Shown: positions 61,900 to 64,000 of the stretch, in pieces | Layout: each line of letters opens with the position of its first letter | Numbering within the stretch: position 1 is the stretch's first letter | The notes under the pieces: model-generated | Database searches by the model: none | Told to the model about the DNA's origin: nothing | The model's input: only the letters and a program-made list of their open reading frames with translations | Translations under genes and position numbers: made by a program | From: Candidatus Rokuibacteriota bacterium | Lineage (GTDB): Bacteria > Methylomirabilota > Methylomirabilia > Rokubacteriales > CSP1-6 | NCBI GenBank assembly: GCA_016184125.1 | Contig: JACPDG010000039.1 | Coordinates: forward strand, 1-64,000 | Reading direction: 5' to 3' | Length of the DNA stretch: 64,000 nt

Positions 61900-62938
61900 T
61901 CCGCATCCGTCGCTTGAGCTCGTCGAGCAGCGGGATGGTCCACGGGTCGATCTCTCGCAGGATGGCGAGGTAGTAGCTCGTCCACTGCCCGAGGTACGCG
62001 AGGGACAGGAGTCGGGCGAGTCGTCCGCGGCCTCGCGTCCAGGACTCGCTCACACCGCCCGCCGCGGCCTCGACGAGCTCGCGGAGCACGGTGAACCGCC
62101 GGGTGATCTCGGGCAGCTCGGCGTGGTCGCGGAGCAGGAGCAGGTGAAATCCACCGGCCGCCGGCGCGCGCCAGGCCTCGATCTCGTTGTGGTTCATCTC
62201 CGGCAGGCTGCCTGCGATCGCGAACGTCTTGGCGTTCTCCTCGACGTCCGTCTTCCACCGGTACGCGATCGGGCCGGTGTCCTGACCACCGTAGATCGCC
62301 GGAATCCGGTTGCCGATGGCGAGCGCCAGCCGTTTGGCCTCGTTCGACCGTGTCGGGCGCTCGGGCACCAGCTCGGCGCCGAGCGCGTCCACCGTCTCGA
62401 GGGCTTCGGCGACCTCGGCGTCCGTGGCGACGGAGATCCCGACGCCTGCGAGCACCGAGAGCGCGGGGAAGAACAGGTTGCCGAGCGCCATCCGGGGCAT
62501 CAGGCCGCCGGGCAGCGCCACGCGCGGCAGACCGTACTGCGCGGCGAGCTCCGCCAGGCGTCCCCCGGCCGTGATGACCAACGCGGGCACGCCGCGGGCA
62601 ATGGCGGCCTCGAGGGCGGAGATCACCTCGGCCGTCTCGCCCGAGTACGACGACGCGATCACGAGCGCCCGCCGGCCCGCGACCGGCGGCAGGCCGTACC
62701 CTCGGTGCACGAGGATCGGCACGTCCGCGCGATCCGCGGCACACGCGGCCAGCAGATCGCCGCTCGCGGCCGACCCGCCCATGCCGGCGACGACGACGGC
62801 CGACGGGCGGTCGATCGAGGGAGCGGGCCGCGCCACGAGCCCGGTCGCCTCGCGACACTGCGCGGCGAACGCCGCGAGCACGTCCCGCGTGTCGTGGACG
62901 TCGATCCGCTTGATGTCTCCGAGGTCGTCGAGGGTCAT
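61793..62938 (-). CDS. Bifunctional phosphoglucose/phosphomannose isomerase family protein, C-terminus read into repeat O
   Basis: MTLDDLGDIKRIDVHD...VVAGMGGSAASGDLL...VIASSYSGETAEVISALEAA...NHNEIEAWR...; tail FMGGPEMAPQTPQRSEPSRGVRGRTRETRDGPR is repeat-coded. Confidence 0.85.
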   Translation of the reverse strand: MTLDDLGDIKRIDVHDTRDVLAAFAAQCREATGLVARPAPSIDRPSAVVVAGMGGSAASGDLLAACAADRADVPILVHRGYGLPPVAGRRALVIASSYSGETAEVISALEAAIARGVPALVITAGGRLAELAAQYGLPRVALPGGLMPRMALGNLFFPALSVLAGVGISVATDAEVAEALETVDALGAELVPERPTRSNEAKRLALAIGNRIPAIYGGQDTGPIAYRWKTDVEENAKTFAIAGSLPEMNHNEIEAWRAPAAGGFHLLLLRDHAELPEITRRFTVLRELVEAAAGGVSESWTRGRGRLARLLSLAYLGQWTSYYLAILREIDPWTIPLLDELKRRMRTDFMGGPEMAPQTPQRSEPSRGVRGRTRETRDGPR

Positions 62939-62951
62939 CGTGGGACCAGCG

Positions 62952-63070
62952 ACGTGGGGGGCCCCGAAATGGCCCCCCACACCCCCCAACGCTCGGAGCG
63001 CCGCGGGGGGTGCGAGGACGCACTCGGGGAACCCGCGGCGCTCCTCGATTCGCCGACTCTCCGACACGTT
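62952..63070 (+). repeat. Modular palindromic repeat, copy P
   Basis: gtggggggccccgaaatggccccccacaccccccaacgctcggagcgccgcggggggtgcgaggacgcactcggggaacccgcggcgctcctcgattcg. Confidence 0.85.
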
Positions 63071-63136
63071 CCTAGGCCGGACACCCGTCGATCGTCCTCG
63101 ACGGAGCCGCGCATGGGGGTCGTGTTCGTCATCGGG

Positions 63137-63999
63137 CTACTCGCGATCCAGGTCGCGGTGGACCACGGTGGGCGACAGGCCGCGCTCCTCCAGGAACGCC
63201 CGCAGCTCCTCCACGAAGGCGACCGACCGGTGGCGGCCGCCGGTGCAGCCGATGGCGACCGTGAGGTACGCCTTGCCCTCGCGCTCGTAGCACGGGATCA
63301 GGAACGCGAGGAGGTCGCGGAGCCGCCGGAGCAGCTCGCGGCTCTCCTCGTGCTCGAAGATGAAGGTCCTCACCGGCGCGTCGCGCCCGTCGTGGGCCCG
63401 GAGCTCGTCGACGAAGTGCGGGTTCGGGAGGAACCGGACGTCGAAGACCAGGTCGGCGTCGTACGGGATGCCGTGCTTGAACCCGAACGAGACGAGCGAC
63501 GGCGCGAGCCCGGGGCGCTGCTTCGGCGTCACGTAGAGCTCGATCAGGAGCGCCTTGAACTGGTGCACCGTCAGGCCCGACGTGTCGAGGATGCGATCGG
63601 CGATCTCGCGCAGGTGGGCCATCGCCTTGCGCTCGGCCCGGATGCCCTCGAGCACGTTGCCGTTGCCGGCGAGCGGATGGCGGCGCCGCGTCTCGTGATA
63701 GCGGCGGACGAGCGTCTCCTCGCTCGCCTCGAGGTAGAGCACCTCCACCGAGTGCCGGCGGCGCCTGAGCTCGGCGATCGCGTCGAGCAGGTGCGAGAGG
63801 TACTCGCCCTCGCGGACGTCCACGCCGAGGGCGATCCGGTGAATGCTCTGGGTCGAGCGGGTCGCGAGGTCGGCAAACGTGGGGATCAGCGTCGTCGGCA
63901 GGTTGTCGACGCAGAAGAACCCCATGTCCTCGAAGCACTTGATGGCGTAGCTCTTCCCGGCCCCCGACATGCCGGTGATGACGACGAAATCGATCGGCG
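63137..63999 (-). CDS. rapZ: RNase adapter RapZ/YvcJ-family nucleotide-binding protein (5' end beyond window)
   Basis: IDFVVITGMSGAGKSYAIKCFEDMGFFCVDNLPTTLIPTFADL...VAIGCTGGRHRSVAFVEEL. Confidence 0.94.
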   Translation of the reverse strand, partial: PIDFVVITGMSGAGKSYAIKCFEDMGFFCVDNLPTTLIPTFADLATRSTQSIHRIALGVDVREGEYLSHLLDAIAELRRRRHSVEVLYLEASEETLVRRYHETRRRHPLAGNGNVLEGIRAERKAMAHLREIADRILDTSGLTVHQFKALLIELYVTPKQRPGLAPSLVSFGFKHGIPYDADLVFDVRFLPNPHFVDELRAHDGRDAPVRTFIFEHEESRELLRRLRDLLAFLIPCYEREGKAYLTVAIGCTGGRHRSVAFVEELRAFLEERGLSPTVVHRDLDRE

Positions 64000-64000
64000 G

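Overview
64 kb of a high-GC bacterial chromosome with no rRNA, tRNA, CRISPR or transposase recognised. Most of it is housekeeping and metabolic genes: CoxMSL-type molybdenum hydroxylase, glgX, ARC/Mpa-type AAA ATPase, pulE-like ATPase, dnaJ-like, miaB, FBP aldolase/phosphatase, accA, dnaE, guaA, guaB3-like, coaX, birA, valS, lptF-lptG, UPF0182, ahcY, metK, phosphosugar isomerase, rapZ. The most notable signals are: (1) two UGA-interrupted genes that look like real selenoprotein genes about 4.5 kb apart. One is a UGSC-motif protein at 21292-21846 and the other an AhpC-type peroxiredoxin with Sec at the peroxidatic position at 25901-26527. Each has a near-perfect hairpin with a 3-nt loop opening about 20 nt after the UGA (SECIS-like). 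(2) A 421-aa intein in dnaE (41294-42556, minus). (3) A dense family of about 16 modular GC-rich palindromic repeats of roughly 85-150 bp, some read through in frame into proteins, including a double insertion inside BirA. (4) A 46-bp perfect-length hairpin family (3 copies). (5) An 84-bp MITE-like inverted repeat. (6) A natural LptF-LptG fusion, a REC-PilZ-GAF-histidine kinase, a candidate sigma54 promoter in front of an orphan ARC ATPase, and several gene remnants. Long antisense ORFs in the track are treated as GC-rich shadow ORFs.
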